In this document: piece by piece, positions 35,164 through 44,235 of the stretch
How positions within the stretch are numbered: position 1 is the first letter of the stretch
Layout of the letters: each line of letters begins with the position of its first letter
Source: Pseudarthrobacter sulfonivorans
GTDB lineage: Bacteria > Actinomycetota > Actinomycetes > Actinomycetales > Micrococcaceae
NCBI RefSeq assembly: GCF_024391045.1
Contig: NZ_JANFCZ010000020.1
Span: 1-64,000 of the forward strand
Direction: 5' to 3'
Length of the DNA stretch: 64,000 nucleotides
Position numbers and translations under genes: made by a program
The notes under the pieces: generated by a model
The model's database searches: none
Told to the model about the DNA's origin: nothing
What the model saw: only the letters and a program-made list of their open reading frames with translations

Positions 35164-36108
35164 ATGGACGCAACCCCCGCAGAGACCACCGAGCCCGCCT
35201 ACCGTTCGCTGGGCGGCCTCCGCTTCTCCAAGGGCCACGGCACGGGCAACGACTTTGTGCTCATCGCCGATCCGGACGGGGTCCACACCATCGACGCCGG
35301 CCAGGTTGCCGCCCTGTGCGACCGGCACCGCGGCATCGGCGGGGACGGCCTGATCAGGGCTGTTCCCTCCCGCTTCCTGTCCGAAGGCCGTGACCTGCTG
35401 CAAACCGTTCCGGAAGCGGAATGGTTTATGGACTACCGGAACGGTGACGGGTCGCTCTCGGAAATGTGCGGCAACGGTGTCCGCGTTTTCGTCCACTTCC
35501 TGCGGGCCGAAGGCTTGGTTGACCTGCCCGACGGCGGATCACTCACCATCGGTACGCGCGGCGGCGCCAAGACAGTTGTCCGGACCGGCGACAGCTACGC
35601 CGTGGACATGGGGCCGTGGGAGTTCATTTTTCCTGGCGAAGCGACAGCCAAGGCCATGGATTCCCTGGTGACCGCGGACGGCCTGGAAGTGCCCCGGCCG
35701 GCGCTCTCCGTCAGCATGGGCAACCCGCACACGGTGGTGGCATTAGCCGAACTGTCCGAGCTGGAAACCACCAGGCTCTACGACGCCCCGATTGTTGATC
35801 CGGTGCCAGCCCACGGCACCAACGTCGAATTCGTTGTGCCCGCCGAACCGCTCGTCCACAACGGCGTCGGCACCGTAACGATGCGGGTCCATGAGCGCGG
35901 CGTCGGCGAAACCCAGTCCTGCGGAACCGGCGCCTGCGCCGCAGCGGTAGCCATCCGGCACTGGGCCGGTGCTGAAGCGCCCGACTCCTGGCTGGTCAAC
36001 GTGCCGGGCGGCGTGGTCGGCGTCAAGTTTTTTGTTGGCGCTGCCGGCCACGAGCACGTCGAACTCAGCGGTCCCGCGGTGATCGTGGCTACTGGGACGC
36101 TTTCCTGA
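35164..36108 (+). CDS. dapF: Diaminopimelate epimerase
   Basis: DapF converts LL- to meso-diaminopimelate for lysine and peptidoglycan. The 314-residue protein has KGHGTGNDFVLI, the first catalytic Cys in EMCGNGVRVFVHF and the second in QSCGTGACAAAVA, plus MGNPHTVV. The length is normal for actinobacteria. Its 3' end overlaps the convergent methyltransferase by 20 bp. Confidence 0.96.
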   Translation: MDATPAETTEPAYRSLGGLRFSKGHGTGNDFVLIADPDGVHTIDAGQVAALCDRHRGIGGDGLIRAVPSRFLSEGRDLLQTVPEAEWFMDYRNGDGSLSEMCGNGVRVFVHFLRAEGLVDLPDGGSLTIGTRGGAKTVVRTGDSYAVDMGPWEFIFPGEATAKAMDSLVTADGLEVPRPALSVSMGNPHTVVALAELSELETTRLYDAPIVDPVPAHGTNVEFVVPAEPLVHNGVGTVTMRVHERGVGETQSCGTGACAAAVAIRHWAGAEAPDSWLVNVPGGVVGVKFFVGAAGHEHVELSGPAVIVATGTLS

Positions 36109-36703
36109 CCCGCAGGATCCGGAAGGATTTGGCGGTGCTTTCGCGGGTGACGGTGAGGGACCGGTCCAGTTCCGCGGCCAGCCAGCGCTGAAGCGAATCA
36201 GAGCCAAGATTTTTCTGGACCACCAGCCAAGCCGAGCCGCCGGGCGCCAGCCGGGGGAGCCACAGCTTGAGCAGGCTGTGCAGTTCGTCCTTGCCGATCC
36301 GGATGGGCGGGTTGGACCAGATGGTGTCGAACCGAAGGTCGGGGTCCACGGCGTCCGGGCTGCTGGCCGTCACGTTGCCCAGGCCCAGCAGGGCGGCGTT
36401 TTCGTTGGTCAGGGTGATGCACCGCTCATTAACATCCACGGCATACACCGCGGCATGCGGGGCGCGCAGCGCAAGCGTCAATGCAATGGGGCCCCAGCCG
36501 CAGCCGATGTCCAGGAGGTTGCCGGTGGGGGACGGTGCCGGGACTTCTGCCAGAAGGACTGCCGTTCCTTTGTCGATGCCGTCCGGGCTGAAAATCCCCG
36601 CCGAGGTCTGCAGCGTGCGCGTTGCGCCGGCCAGCTCCACCGTCAGGGGCTTGCGGGTGAACGGACCGGCGGGCGATGCGCTGAAATAGTGTGCGGACTC
36701 CAT
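36089..36703 (-). CDS. Class I SAM-dependent methyltransferase (RsmC-like)
   Basis: A 204-residue methyltransferase-small (MTS) domain protein. LLDIGCGWGPIALTLA is the SAM-binding motif I, YAVDVNERCITLTNENAALLG is motif II, and IWSNPPIRIGKDELHSLLKLWLPRL carries the NPP(I) motif IV typical of RNA/protein base N-methylases. The RsmC-like C-terminal half suggests a 16S rRNA guanine N2-methyltransferase, but the target is uncertain. ATG 36703 is chosen since the family starts here and TAATCT lies just upstream; a frame extension to 37024 is not conserved-looking. Confidence 0.85.
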   Translation of the reverse strand: MESAHYFSASPAGPFTRKPLTVELAGATRTLQTSAGIFSPDGIDKGTAVLLAEVPAPSPTGNLLDIGCGWGPIALTLALRAPHAAVYAVDVNERCITLTNENAALLGLGNVTASSPDAVDPDLRFDTIWSNPPIRIGKDELHSLLKLWLPRLAPGGSAWLVVQKNLGSDSLQRWLAAELDRSLTVTRESTAKSFRILRVRKASQ

Positions 36704-36711
36704 AACTGGCC

Positions 36712-36717
36712 AGATTA
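36712..36717 (-). promoter_or_regulatory. -10 hexamer TAATCT for the methyltransferase
   Basis: On the minus strand TAATCT ends eight bases before ATG 36703, giving a leaderless or very short leader. Confidence 0.45.
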
Positions 36718-36775
36718 GTTGGCGGCGGTGAACAATGCGAAACGGAGCACGCGAAACTGAAGCATCCGGTTCTGC

Positions 36776-36781
36776 TAATCT
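36776..36781 (+). promoter_or_regulatory. -10 hexamer TAATCT for the hflX leader
   Basis: TAATCT ends seven bases before ATG 36789, so the transcript would begin at the AUG of a six-codon ORF. It places the hflX transcription start about 285 nt upstream of the gene. Confidence 0.5.
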
Positions 36782-36788
36782 TGAACCC

Positions 36789-36809
36789 ATGTTCTTGATC
36801 TTCGAGTAG
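36789..36809 (+). CDS. Putative six-codon leader ORF of hflX (MFLIFE)
   Basis: ATG-TTC-TTG-ATC-TTC-GAG-TAG encodes MFLIFE. It starts exactly where a leaderless transcript from TAATCT would begin and is followed by a hairpin (36811-36842). The size and position are those of a translated regulatory ORF, as in attenuated antibiotic-response genes. There is no direct evidence of translation. Confidence 0.45.
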   Translation: MFLIFE

Positions 36810-36810
36810 C

Positions 36811-37067
36811 CGGACCGGCGCTGCGCCTTGCGCAGCTGTCCGTCCCGAAGCCCGCGCCCACGGCGATGCAGGTATCTTCCTTCCGTCTGTGCACCACAGG
36901 CAGGTCTCCCACACCTGTCCTGCCGCAGGGCGAGCCTCGAGTGATCATCCCCCGGAACGGTCCCTCCCTTGAGATTGCCTGCGCCCTTTCCATCACTCGT
37001 CGCATCAGCTCTGATGCGACCCACCCGCCGCGCCCCGCTTTGAGCGGCCGGCGGGCAGGCCAGGAGG
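36811..37067 (+). promoter_or_regulatory. Structured 5' leader of hflX
   Basis: After the mini-ORF come: a hairpin with CGGAC/GTCCG enclosing GCTGCGC-CTT-GCGCAGC (36811-36842); CTGTG-CAC-CACAG (36887-36899) or the alternative GGCAGG/CCTGCC (36899-36924); a 10-bp stem GTCGCATCAG/CTGATGCGAC (36999-37020); and CCCGCCG/CGGCGGG enclosing CCGCT/AGCGG (37024-37055). The last ends seven bases before AGGAGG (37062-37067). No T-run follows any stem, so translational or Rho-type control is as likely as intrinsic attenuation. Confidence 0.55.
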
Positions 37068-37072
37068 CCAGG

Positions 37073-38728
37073 ATGACTGCAAGCCGTCAGCCCAGCGCGA
37101 ATACTTCACCACGTTCCAACGAACGGCACTATTCTGAGAATGCCGAATCTTCAAAGGAGACCATGACCAGCCAGCCCAACACCGGTTCCGATCCAGCAGC
37201 CCAGGACATGAGTCCCGAGGAAATCCAGGCTGTTATCGACCGGATCCTCGCCAAGGACGTCCCGGCCAGGAACGCCAAAGCTGCCGACGGCGAGAAGGCC
37301 GTGTTTGGCAGGGCCCAGGCCATTTCCCGCCAGGACAACGAACATACAAGCTACGACGGCGACCAGCAGGACCTCGACGAACGCCGGGCCCTGCGGCGCG
37401 TGGCAGGCCTCTCCACGGAACTCGAGGACGTCACCGAAGTCGAGTACCGGCAGCTGCGGCTCGAAAGGGTGGTGCTGGCAGGTCTTTGGTCCGAGGGCAC
37501 GCTCGCAGATGCAGAGAACTCCCTCCGCGAGCTCGCAGCCCTCGCCGAGACGGCGGGCTCGGAAGTGCTGGACGGACTGGTGCAGCGCCGTGCCAAACCT
37601 GACCCCGGCACATTCCTGGGCTCCGGCAAGGCCCAGGAGCTGAAGGAAATCGTCATGGCCACGGGTGCTGACACCGTGGTGGTCGATGCTGAACTGGCGC
37701 CGTCCCAGCGCCGCAGCCTTGAAGACATCGTCAAGGTCAAGGTCATTGACCGCACGGCCCTGATCCTGGACATCTTTGCCCAGCACGCCAAGAGCCGTGA
37801 AGGCAAAGCCCAGGTGGAGTTGGCGCAGCTTGAGTACCTCCTGCCGCGCCTGCGTGGCTGGGGTGAATCGATGTCCCGCCAGGCCGGTGGCCAGGTGGGT
37901 GGCGCCGGTGCCGGTATGGGTTCGCGTGGACCCGGTGAGACGAAGATCGAACTGGACCGCCGCCGGATCCGCACGCGCATGGCCAAACTGCGGCGGGAAA
38001 TCGCCGCGATGAAGCCTGCCCGGGAAACGAAGCGGGCCAACCGTCGTCGTAATTCGGTGCCGTCTGTGGCAATCGCCGGGTACACGAACGCCGGAAAGTC
38101 ATCGCTGCTCAACCGCCTCACAGACGCCGGCGTGCTGGTCGAGAACGCCCTGTTCGCCACGCTTGATCCCACGGTCCGCAAAGCAGAGACTGCTGACGGC
38201 CTGGGGTACACGCTGGCCGATACCGTGGGCTTTGTCCGGTCCCTGCCCACCCAGCTGGTGGAGGCCTTCCGCTCCACGTTGGAGGAAGTGGCTGACTCCG
38301 ATCTGATCCTGCACGTGGTGGATGTTTCGCATCCCGACCCCGAAGGCCAGATCGCCGCCGTCCGCAAGGTCTTCAGCGAGGTTGACGCCCGCAACGTGCC
38401 CGAGATCATCGTCCTCAACAAGGCCGATGCTGCCGACCCGTTCGTGGTGGAGCGCCTCAAACAGCGTGAGCCGCGGCACGTGGTGGTGTCAGCCCGGACC
38501 GGTCAGGGGATCCCCGAGCTTCTTAAGGCCATCAGTGACGGGATTCCGCGGCCGGGCGTCAAGCTGGAGCTGCTGATCCCGTACGACCGCGGTGACCTGA
38601 TCAGCAAGCTGCACGAGAGCGACGCCGAAATCCTCAGCCTCGATCATGTGGAACAGGGTACACGGGCTGTGGTGATGGTCCGCGAGGGCCTTGCGGCTGA
38701 ACTGGAATCCTTCGTCAGCAATGACTGA
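37073..38728 (+). CDS. hflX: GTPase HflX, ribosome splitting factor
   Basis: HflX rescues stalled ribosomes by splitting them and contributes to macrolide-lincosamide tolerance in mycobacteria. The 551-residue protein has the N-terminal HflX domain (about 120-300), a Gly-rich linker GGQVGGAGAGMGSRGPGE, and the G domain with GYTNAGKSS (Lys342), ATLDPT, DTVGF and NKAD. ATG 37073 is chosen for AGGAGG five bases upstream; ATG 37163 (MTSQPNTGS, AAAGGAG but only three bases away) is the alternative. It overlaps the helicase gene by eight bases. Confidence 0.94.
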   Translation: MTASRQPSANTSPRSNERHYSENAESSKETMTSQPNTGSDPAAQDMSPEEIQAVIDRILAKDVPARNAKAADGEKAVFGRAQAISRQDNEHTSYDGDQQDLDERRALRRVAGLSTELEDVTEVEYRQLRLERVVLAGLWSEGTLADAENSLRELAALAETAGSEVLDGLVQRRAKPDPGTFLGSGKAQELKEIVMATGADTVVVDAELAPSQRRSLEDIVKVKVIDRTALILDIFAQHAKSREGKAQVELAQLEYLLPRLRGWGESMSRQAGGQVGGAGAGMGSRGPGETKIELDRRRIRTRMAKLRREIAAMKPARETKRANRRRNSVPSVAIAGYTNAGKSSLLNRLTDAGVLVENALFATLDPTVRKAETADGLGYTLADTVGFVRSLPTQLVEAFRSTLEEVADSDLILHVVDVSHPDPEGQIAAVRKVFSEVDARNVPEIIVLNKADAADPFVVERLKQREPRHVVVSARTGQGIPELLKAISDGIPRPGVKLELLIPYDRGDLISKLHESDAEILSLDHVEQGTRAVVMVREGLAAELESFVSND

Positions 38729-40778
38729 TTTGGTGGCAGGGGAGATCTCCGACACGGCCGGCGAGGAGTTCGTCATTGAACTGCTCGACCGTGCCGTGGC
38801 CGGAATGGGCGGTCAAAGCCGGGCCGGCCAGCACGAGATGGCCCGGCAGGTGGCCAAGGCCATCGAAACCGGCGATCACCTCCTGGTCCAGGCCGGCACC
38901 GGTACCGGCAAGTCACTGGCGTACCTCATCCCGCTGATTGCGCATTCGCTGGTCAGCGACAAGCCCACCCTGGTATCCACGGCAACCCTTGCTCTGCAGA
39001 CCCAGATCGTGGGCCGGGACCTCCCCCGGCTGCTCAAAACCATCACGCCGGCACTGGACCGTCCCGTCAAGGTGGCGCTCGTCAAGGGCCGCTCCAACTA
39101 TGTGTGCCGGCACAAGCTGGAGGGCGGGTTCCCCTCCGAGGAACCCGCCGAGGGCCAGCTCTTCTCCCTCGGCGAGGACACCAGCGTGCCGCACTTTGCC
39201 GCTGCCGTGGGTGGCCCGTCGTCGCAGCTGGGCAAGGAAGTGGTACGCCTTCGGGAATGGGCTGAAAAGACGGCCACGGGGGACCGCGACGAGCTCCTTC
39301 CCGGCGTAACAGACCGCGCCTGGCGGCAGGTGTCCGTCACGTCGATGGAATGCCTGGGCGCCCAGAAGTGCCCGATGGCGGCCGAATGCTTCAGCGAGCT
39401 GGCGCGCCACGATGCGGCCGAAGCCGATGTTGTGGTCACCAACCATGCCATGCTCGCCGTCAGCGCGTTTGAGGGCCTGGCTGTGCTGCCTGAATACGAC
39501 GTTGTGGTGGTGGACGAGGCCCACGAACTGCAGGACCGGGTCACGGGCGCCGTGTCCGGGCAGTTGTCGGTGGCCATGGTGCACGCTGCGGCGGCGGGCG
39601 CCCGCAAGCACACCGCCATCACAGTTGACGCCCTGAATGCCGCTGCCGCCAACCTCGAACTCGCGCTGGTGGGGGTCCCGAACGGATTGCTGCCCAACGG
39701 GCTCAATGACGAACAGCTGGACTGCGTGGATCAGTTGCGGGAGGCGTGCCGGGCAGCCCTGTCAGATTCCAAGGGGGACGGCAGCCAAACGGCCGACGGC
39801 GGGCGGCAGCTGGCGCGGTCACGGCTGATGCTGATCCTGGAACTGTGTGAACGCCTCATCGTCGCCCGCGAGAACCGTGAAGTCGTCTGGTTTTCCCGCG
39901 CCAGTTCGTTCGACCCGCAGCAGGGCTACTCGCAGCCCGACGACTCTGCTCCGGCGTTGATCAACATCGCGCCGCTCAGCGTTGCCGGCAAGTTGCGCGA
40001 GGGGCTGTTCGCCGGTCACACCGTGGTCCTGACCTCGGCAACCCTGGCCATCGGCGCAGCGTTCGAACCGGCTGCCGGCGGCCTGGGACTGGTAGGGGAG
40101 GGTGCGCCCAGCTGGACCGGGATCGACGTCGGCTCGCCGTTCGACTATCCCAAACAGGGGATCCTCTATGTTGCCGGCCACCTGCCCAAGCCCGGGCGCG
40201 GAGCGTCCCCGGAATCGCTCGACGAGCTGGAGGCGCTGATCCGTGCTTCCGGCGGCGGAGCGTTGTGCCTCTTTTCGTCGCGCCGTGCCGCGGAGGAGGC
40301 GGCCGATGCGATGCGCCTCCGGCTCGGACTCAGCATTCTGTGCCAGGGCGACTCCACCATGACGGCGCTCGTGAAGCAGTTCGCTGACGAACCCGATACC
40401 TGCCTGTTCGGCACCATGTCCTTGTGGCAGGGCGTCGACGTTCCCGGTGGATCATGCCGGCTGGTGGTGATCGACCGCATTCCGTTCCCGCGGCCCGACG
40501 ATCCGCTCATGACGGCCCGCTCCCGCGCCGTCGCGCAGTCCGGCGGGAACGGCTTCATGGCAGTCTCTGCCACGCACGCAGCCATCCGCCTGGCCCAGGG
40601 GGCAGGCCGGCTGATCCGGTCGACGGGGGACAAGGGAGTGGTGGCTGTGCTCGACTCACGCCTTGCCACCGAGCGCTACGCCGGTTTCCTGCGCGCAGCG
40701 CTGCCGCCGTTCTGGCCCACCACGGACCGGAAGACGGCGTTTGCGGCGCTCGAAAGGCTATCCGGGAAAAGCACCTGA
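38721..40778 (+). CDS. dinG: DinG-type ATP-dependent DNA helicase
   Basis: A 685-residue XPD/DinG superfamily 2 helicase. Walker A is AGTGTGKS (58-65), the Walker B is VVVDEAHELQDRV, and an iron-sulfur cluster is implied by YVCRHK plus ECLGAQKCPMAAEC (C-x5-C-x5-C). GTMSLWQGVDVPGG and the RLAQGAGRLIRS motif VI are near the C-terminus. No exonuclease domain is present. ATG 38721 lies inside the last codons of hflX, indicating coupled translation. No SOS box is visible at this gene despite the name. Confidence 0.9.
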   Translation: MTDLVAGEISDTAGEEFVIELLDRAVAGMGGQSRAGQHEMARQVAKAIETGDHLLVQAGTGTGKSLAYLIPLIAHSLVSDKPTLVSTATLALQTQIVGRDLPRLLKTITPALDRPVKVALVKGRSNYVCRHKLEGGFPSEEPAEGQLFSLGEDTSVPHFAAAVGGPSSQLGKEVVRLREWAEKTATGDRDELLPGVTDRAWRQVSVTSMECLGAQKCPMAAECFSELARHDAAEADVVVTNHAMLAVSAFEGLAVLPEYDVVVVDEAHELQDRVTGAVSGQLSVAMVHAAAAGARKHTAITVDALNAAAANLELALVGVPNGLLPNGLNDEQLDCVDQLREACRAALSDSKGDGSQTADGGRQLARSRLMLILELCERLIVARENREVVWFSRASSFDPQQGYSQPDDSAPALINIAPLSVAGKLREGLFAGHTVVLTSATLAIGAAFEPAAGGLGLVGEGAPSWTGIDVGSPFDYPKQGILYVAGHLPKPGRGASPESLDELEALIRASGGGALCLFSSRRAAEEAADAMRLRLGLSILCQGDSTMTALVKQFADEPDTCLFGTMSLWQGVDVPGGSCRLVVIDRIPFPRPDDPLMTARSRAVAQSGGNGFMAVSATHAAIRLAQGAGRLIRSTGDKGVVAVLDSRLATERYAGFLRAALPPFWPTTDRKTAFAALERLSGKST

Positions 40779-40833
40779 GGCTTCGCGGCGCGCGTCTGGC
40801 CGTAGCTGCTGCCAGCCCGCGGCGAGGACCCGG

Positions 40834-40864
40834 CTACGAGGGCCTGGCTACGCGCACCTTGCTA
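40834..40864. repeat. Stop-headed 14-bp tandem repeat after lexA
   Basis: On the minus strand the lexA stop TAG (40864-40862) begins a 14-bp unit; TAG recurs at 40850-40848 and 40836-40834. Units two and three (TAGCCAGGCCCTCG, TAGCCGGGTCCTCG) differ at two positions; unit one is more divergent. Because 14 is not a multiple of three, the TAGs close all three frames. Confidence 0.85.
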
Positions 40865-41608
40865 CAGCGACCGCAGTACCGAGACGACCTTGCCCATGAT
40901 GGTGGCGTGATCCCCGAGGATTGGCTCGTACCGGGTGTTCTGCGGCAATAGCCAGGTGTGGCCATCACGCTGGCGGAAGGTCTTGACGGTGGCTTCGTCG
41001 TCCAACAGGGCCGCCACGATATCGCCGTTGGCGGCGTCGGCCTGCCGCCGGACCACCACCCAGTCGCCGTCGCAGATGGCGGCGTCCACCATGGAGTCGC
41101 CGGCGACGCGCAGCATAAACAGCTCACCCTGACCCACCAGTTGCCGCGGCAGGGGCATCACGTCCTCCACCACCTGGTCGGCAAGGATTGGCCCACCTGC
41201 AGCGATGCGCCCAACCAGCGGCACCATGGCAGTGTCCATGGCCGTGGGAAGTTCGGTGACTGTTCCGCCGACGCTGTGCAGGACTGCAGGCTTGGCCGAG
41301 GATCCGGCTTTGCCTGCACCGCCGTCCAGCGTCAGAGGCATGAGGACTTCCATGGCGCGCGGGCGTTTCGGGTCCCGGCGGAGGTAACCGAGCTTTTCCA
41401 GCTGGGAGAGCTGGTGGGTGACGCTCGAAAGGCTGGCCAGCCCAACGGTATCCCCGATCTCCCGCATGGACGGTGGGTACCCGTTGTCATTGACGGAACG
41501 CTGGATGGTTTCGAGGATTTTCTTCTGGCGGGCAGTGAGCCCCTTGGGGGTCCTCTGGGGCTGGCGGCCCTGCGGAGTCGCCTTGCCCTCGGCGGCTGGT
41601 GCTGCCAT
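40862..41608 (-). CDS. lexA: LexA repressor
   Basis: LexA represses the SOS regulon and self-cleaves when RecA is active. The 248-residue protein has a winged HTH ([14 protein letters not shown] and [22 protein letters not shown]), the Ala137-Gly138 cleavage site in [11 protein letters not shown], and the catalytic dyad Ser172 ([14 protein letters not shown]) and Lys209 (TVKTFRQ). ATG 41608 fits the family; an upstream in-frame TTG at 41617 is less likely. Two SOS boxes lie in the divergent region to the LysM gene. Confidence 0.97.
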   Translation of the reverse strand: MAAPAAEGKATPQGRQPQRTPKGLTARQKKILETIQRSVNDNGYPPSMREIGDTVGLASLSSVTHQLSQLEKLGYLRRDPKRPRAMEVLMPLTLDGGAGKAGSSAKPAVLHSVGGTVTELPTAMDTAMVPLVGRIAAGGPILADQVVEDVMPLPRQLVGQGELFMLRVAGDSMVDAAICDGDWVVVRRQADAANGDIVAALLDDEATVKTFRQRDGHTWLLPQNTRYEPILGDHATIMGKVVSVLRSL

Positions 41609-41750
41609 GTTCGCCAATGCCTTTCGGTTGCCCCGGTTCCGGTCCGGCCGTTATGCCGGAATGACCGGGCTGTTTAAATGTCAGACCCTGCTGATCAACT
41701 ACACGAGTGGCTGATCCTTGATCCAAACGTAGGCCAGCCACATTGCTTTT

Positions 41751-41766
41751 TCAAACATTTGTTCTA
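41751..41766 (-). promoter_or_regulatory. LexA (SOS) box, lexA-proximal
   Basis: TCAAACATTTGTTCTA is a dyad matching the SOS consensus with a few changes. It is about 140 bases before lexA, consistent with autoregulation. Confidence 0.75.
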
Positions 41767-41817
41767 GCGAGTCTCGACAATATTCGTTGATAAGTGCTAA
41801 AAATGGAGAAGCAAAGT

Positions 41818-41833
41818 TCGAATATGTGTTCTA
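41818..41833 (+). promoter_or_regulatory. LexA (SOS) box, LysM-gene-proximal
   Basis: TCGAATATGTGTTCTA is a second dyad in the same intergenic region, about 110 bases before the LysM gene. A further half-site TCGAATATCCGC lies at 41850-41861. Confidence 0.78.
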
Positions 41834-41944
41834 CTCGTTGCTAGCGGATTCGAATATCCGCACAGGCGGAGGCGTGAGCCTCAGTGCGATGGCGACGCGG
41901 AGGTCACGCCGGGCAGCACAGTATGGTCCAGGAGGGCTCATCTC

Positions 41945-42343
41945 ATGTCAGCTATATCTGCTTCACAGGATTCCCGTCCGCAGTTCGCGTCCGTCGAGCA
42001 TCTGACGTCGCGGCAACGCAAAGAATCCCTGCCGCCACTCCGTCTTACCCGCAGGGGGCGAGTTGTCCTTATTGGCATCCCGCTGGTCCTCCTGGCCGCG
42101 ATCCTTCTGTCGCTGGTGGGATTCCTTACCGCTCCGGCGAAGGCCGCGGATTCCGCCGCGGACCTTTCCGTCACGCCCACCGTCACGGTGACGGTTCAGC
42201 CGGGACAGTCGCTGTGGGCCATCGCCGGCACGGCGGCACCGCAGCGGGACGCCCGCGACGTCATTGCGGACATCGTTCAACTGAACAACCTCACCGGCGG
42301 CGGCGTCGTGCCCGGCCAGCAACTCTTTGTCCCCACCCGCTAA
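41945..42343 (+). CDS. Membrane-anchored LysM protein, probable SOS cell-division inhibitor
   Basis: A 132-residue protein with a cytoplasmic basic N-terminus, one transmembrane helix (about 39-60, VVLIGIPLVLLAAILLSLVGF), and an external LysM domain (about 82-130: VQPGQSLWAIAGTAAP, VIADIVQLNNLTGG, VPGQQLFVPTR). AGGAGG lies nine bases before the ATG. Divergence from lexA, the SOS box and this architecture match the SOS-induced division suppressors next to lexA in mycobacteria (Rv2719c/ChiZ); corynebacteria have DivS in the same place. Function by analogy. Confidence 0.85.
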   Translation: MSAISASQDSRPQFASVEHLTSRQRKESLPPLRLTRRGRVVLIGIPLVLLAAILLSLVGFLTAPAKAADSAADLSVTPTVTVTVQPGQSLWAIAGTAAPQRDARDVIADIVQLNNLTGGGVVPGQQLFVPTR

Positions 42344-42416
42344 CTGCAGGGATAGACGTTTCAAGCGGTCAGGTCCGCCGCTGACCGTCACATTTTCCGG
42401 CCGTGTGCTTCGGAAC

Positions 42417-42422
42417 TAAACT
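42417..42422 (+). promoter_or_regulatory. -10 hexamer TAAACT for hisC
   Basis: TAAACT lies six bases before GTG 42429, with no Shine-Dalgarno site between; probable leaderless start of the his operon. Confidence 0.5.
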
Positions 42423-42428
42423 GTTCAG

Positions 42429-43547
42429 GTGAATGACCAGCTAGAGCGCCTGAACCGACTTCCCCTCCGGACCAACCTTCGCGGGCTCACCCCCTACGGT
42501 GCCCCCCAGTTGGACGTGCCCATCCTGCTGAACGTCAATGAGAATACCCATGGCGTCCCGGCGGATGTGCAGGCGGCCATCGCAGCGGCCGTAACCGAAG
42601 CGGCGTCAGGGCTCAACCGCTACCCGGACCGCGAGTTCACGGAACTCCGGGACGCGCTGGCCGAATACCTTGGTCATGGACTGGACGCCACCAACATCTG
42701 GGCCGCCAACGGGTCCAATGAAGTCCTCCAGCAGATCCTGCAGGCCTTCGGCGGGCCGGGACGTAAAGCCCTCGGGTTCCCGCCCACGTATTCCATGTAC
42801 CCCTTGCTGGCCAGCGGCACCGACACCGAATACATCGTGGGCCAGCGCGCTGAAGATTACGGGCTGAGCGCCGAGTCAGCCGCCCTGCAGGTCAAGGAAC
42901 TTCAGCCGAACATCGTTTTCCTTTGCTCGCCCAACAACCCCACCGGGACTGGTCTTGGCCTGGACGTGGTGGAGGCGGTGTACGCCGCCGGCGAGGCCAG
43001 CCAGACCATCGTGATCGTCGACGAGGCGTATCACGAATTCGCCCATGACGGCACGCCCAGCGCCCTGACCTTGCTGCCGGGCAGGGAGCGCCTGATCGTT
43101 TCCCGCACCATGAGCAAGGCGTTTGCCCTTGCCGGAGCGCGCCTCGGCTACATGGCGGCCGCAGCTGAAGTGACGGACGCCCTCCGACTGGTCCGGTTGC
43201 CGTACCACCTCTCGGCGATCACCCAGGCCACGGCCCTGGCGGCCCTGCACCACAGGACTGCCCTGATGGCGGACGTCCAGGACATCAAGGAACAGCGGGA
43301 CCGCATTGTCTCGGAACTGACCCGGATGGGCCTCAAACCGGCGGCCTCGGATTCCAACTATGTCTTTTTCGGCGGGTTGGACAGCCCGCACGAGGTCTGG
43401 CAGCAGCTGCTGGATGCGGGCGTACTGATTCGTGATGTCGGCATCCCCGGCCACCTGCGGGTCACCGCGGGAACTGAGAGGGAGACCACAGCCTTCCTGA
43501 CCTCCCTGGAGGGCATCCTGGCCGGCCAGGCCAAGCTCCCCGCCTAG
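42429..43547 (+). CDS. hisC: Histidinol-phosphate aminotransferase
   Basis: A PLP enzyme that converts imidazole acetol phosphate to histidinol phosphate. The 372-residue protein has [57 protein letters not shown] and the PLP lysine in [17 protein letters not shown]. It heads a his cluster: hisB starts 55 bases on, then hisH and priA. hisD, usually adjacent, is not seen in the window. Confidence 0.95.
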   Translation: MNDQLERLNRLPLRTNLRGLTPYGAPQLDVPILLNVNENTHGVPADVQAAIAAAVTEAASGLNRYPDREFTELRDALAEYLGHGLDATNIWAANGSNEVLQQILQAFGGPGRKALGFPPTYSMYPLLASGTDTEYIVGQRAEDYGLSAESAALQVKELQPNIVFLCSPNNPTGTGLGLDVVEAVYAAGEASQTIVIVDEAYHEFAHDGTPSALTLLPGRERLIVSRTMSKAFALAGARLGYMAAAAEVTDALRLVRLPYHLSAITQATALAALHHRTALMADVQDIKEQRDRIVSELTRMGLKPAASDSNYVFFGGLDSPHEVWQQLLDAGVLIRDVGIPGHLRVTAGTERETTAFLTSLEGILAGQAKLPA

Positions 43548-43602
43548 ACTTGAAGTACCGGCGCGCCCGCGCGCCCTAATACTCCTGCGTTATAAGGACC
43601 AG

Positions 43603-44235
43603 ATGATCATGAGTTCCACCGGATTGAACGCTGCCGCGCCCCGGACCGCACGCATGGAGCGTGCCACCAGTGAGTCGTCAGTGCTCGTGGAGATCAACCT
43701 CGACGGGACGGGCGTATCGGACATCGACACGTCGGTCCCGTTCTACGACCACATGCTGACGGCGCTGTCCAAGCACTCGCTGATTGACATGACGGTCAAG
43801 GCCACCGGTGACATCCACATTGACGTCCACCACACGGTGGAGGACGTCGCCATTACCTTCGGCGAGGTGTTGCGCACCGCGCTGGGCAACAAGGCGGGCA
43901 TCCGTCGGTTCGGCGAGGCCACGGTACCCCTCGACGAGGCCCTGGCAAACGCCGTCGTCGACGTCTCCGGACGCCCGTACCTGGTCCACGGCGGCGAGCC
44001 TGCCGGGCAGGAATACCACCTGATCGGCGGTCACTTTACAGGGTCCCTGACCCGTCACGTCTTCGAGGCCATCACACTGCACGCTGGAATCTGCCTGCAC
44101 ATGAACGTCATTGCCGGGCGCGACCCGCACCACATCGTCGAAGCGCAGTTCAAGGCCTTCGCCCGCGCCCTGCGTGCCGCCGTCGAACCCGACCCCCGCG
44201 TGGAGGGGATTCCGTCCACCAAGGGTGCCCTGTGA
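43603..44235 (+). CDS. hisB: Imidazoleglycerol-phosphate dehydratase
   Basis: A Mn-dependent dehydratase. The 210-residue monofunctional form (no phosphatase domain) has the duplicated metal motifs [15 protein letters not shown] and [15 protein letters not shown], then [21 protein letters not shown] and [20 protein letters not shown] 43603 or 43609 may start it; AAGGA lies just upstream. It overlaps hisH by four bases. Confidence 0.97.
   Translation: MIMSSTGLNAAAPRTARMERATSESSVLVEINLDGTGVSDIDTSVPFYDHMLTALSKHSLIDMTVKATGDIHIDVHHTVEDVAITFGEVLRTALGNKAGIRRFGEATVPLDEALANAVVDVSGRPYLVHGGEPAGQEYHLIGGHFTGSLTRHVFEAITLHAGICLHMNVIAGRDPHHIVEAQFKAFARALRAAVEPDPRVEGIPSTKGAL

Noticed and set aside
36704..37024. 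In-frame extension of the methyltransferase
   Set aside because: It covers the hflX leader on the opposite strand and shows no conserved domain; a good -10 lies just before ATG 36703.
41850..41861. Third LexA box in the lexA-LysM region
   Set aside because: Only one half-site (TCGAATATCCGC) matches; the second half is absent.
41884..42384. A 166-codon frame overlapping the LysM gene in another frame
   Set aside because: The other frame has a transmembrane helix, a LysM domain and a proper ribosome site; this one has none.
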